Assembly (NCBI GenBank): GCA_036642795.1
Contig: JAVXTH010000001.1
Location: 1-64,000 of the forward strand
DNA: 64,000 bases
Source: JAVXTH01 sp036642795
GTDB taxonomy: Bacteria > Bacillota_I > Bacilli_A > Erysipelotrichales > Erysipelotrichaceae
Direction of reading: 5' to 3'
Made by a program: the position numbers and the translations under genes. The notes under the pieces are model-generated. The model searched no databases, was not told the origin of the DNA, and saw nothing but the letters and a program-made list of their open reading frames with translations. Positions within the stretch are counted from its first letter, which is position 1; the number at the start of each line of letters is the position of its first letter. Shown piece after piece: positions 63,975 through 64,000 of the stretch.

Positions 63975-63982
63975 GTCAAACA

Positions 63983-64000
63983 ATGGATGGTAAGATACGA
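63983..64000 (+). CDS. Possible start of the next gene, partial
   Basis: ATG GAT GGT AAG ATA CGA follows AAGTAGG by 7 nt and is open to the window end. Too short to identify. Confidence 0.3.

Noticed and set aside
1..64000. Prophage, insertion sequence, restriction or toxin-antitoxin systems
   Set aside because: No integrase, transposase, terminase, methylase-nuclease or small paired toxin genes were recognised among the annotated frames.

Overview
The window is AT-rich chromosomal DNA of an anaerobic, low-GC Gram-positive bacterium. The best guess is a gut Bacilli/Erysipelotrichia-type organism; this is an inference from gene content, not a database match. Pointers are pyruvate:ferredoxin oxidoreductase, a trimeric [FeFe]-hydrogenase operon, the radC-mreCD-spoIVFAB cell-shape/sporulation neighbourhood, Spo0A, an MMPL exporter with its TetR regulator, strong AGGAGG ribosome sites and many U-tract terminators. 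No phage, transposon or CRISPR array was seen. A run of 100 N (45864-45963) marks an assembly join inside a tRNA-Ser gene pair.

Layout. 1-8 kb: end of a degenerate LCP-like protein, NAD synthetase, CBS/DRTGG-type pyrophosphatase and nifJ. 8-12.3 kb: a TetR regulator divergent from an MMPL exporter and a secreted coiled-coil partner, with three matching operators between them. 13-17.8 kb: a 1598-residue cysteine-rich protein made of 14 Cna-B-like repeats plus one degenerate copy. 18-31 kb: membrane proteins, MscS, an AI-2E-family permease, a PHP phosphatase, sbcD-sbcC-sirtuin, and metNIQ behind a methionine T-box. 31-38.4 kb: LCP protein, MATE/MerR pair, and remnants of HutI-like and ZnuA-like proteins lacking their metal ligands. 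38.5-43.8 kb: SpoIVFB, SpoIVFA-like, permease, MreD, MreC, RadC, SpoIIB-like protein and a 38-residue peptide. 44-50.8 kb: hydrolases, tRNA-Ser, tRNA-Lys, a Spo0A whose phospho-acceptor Asp is Asn, RimO, and a MATE gene behind an attenuator-like hairpin. 50.8-55 kb: a P-type cation ATPase under a yybP-ykoY (Mn2+) riboswitch, and a polysaccharide deacetylase. 55-63 kb: a ten-gene hydrogenase operon. 63.2 kb to the end: a SpoU-family RNA methylase.

How it fits together. NifJ makes reduced ferredoxin and acetyl-CoA from pyruvate. HydABC can discharge ferredoxin and NADH as H2, and a near-perfect Rex-type box lies upstream of that operon. Between hydC and hydB sit seven genes (two DRTGG proteins, two GHKL ATPases, a PHP protein, an Fe-S protein with a hydrogenase-like domain, and a small 2Fe-2S protein) that look like a dedicated regulatory or maturation module.

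A recurring theme is loss of catalytic or ligand residues in recognisable folds: the NadE glutaminase domain, LCP-like protein, HutI-like protein, ZnuA-like lipoprotein and Spo0A receiver. The most novel-looking objects are the exportless isopeptide-type repeat protein, the Asn57 Spo0A and the module inside the hydrogenase operon.
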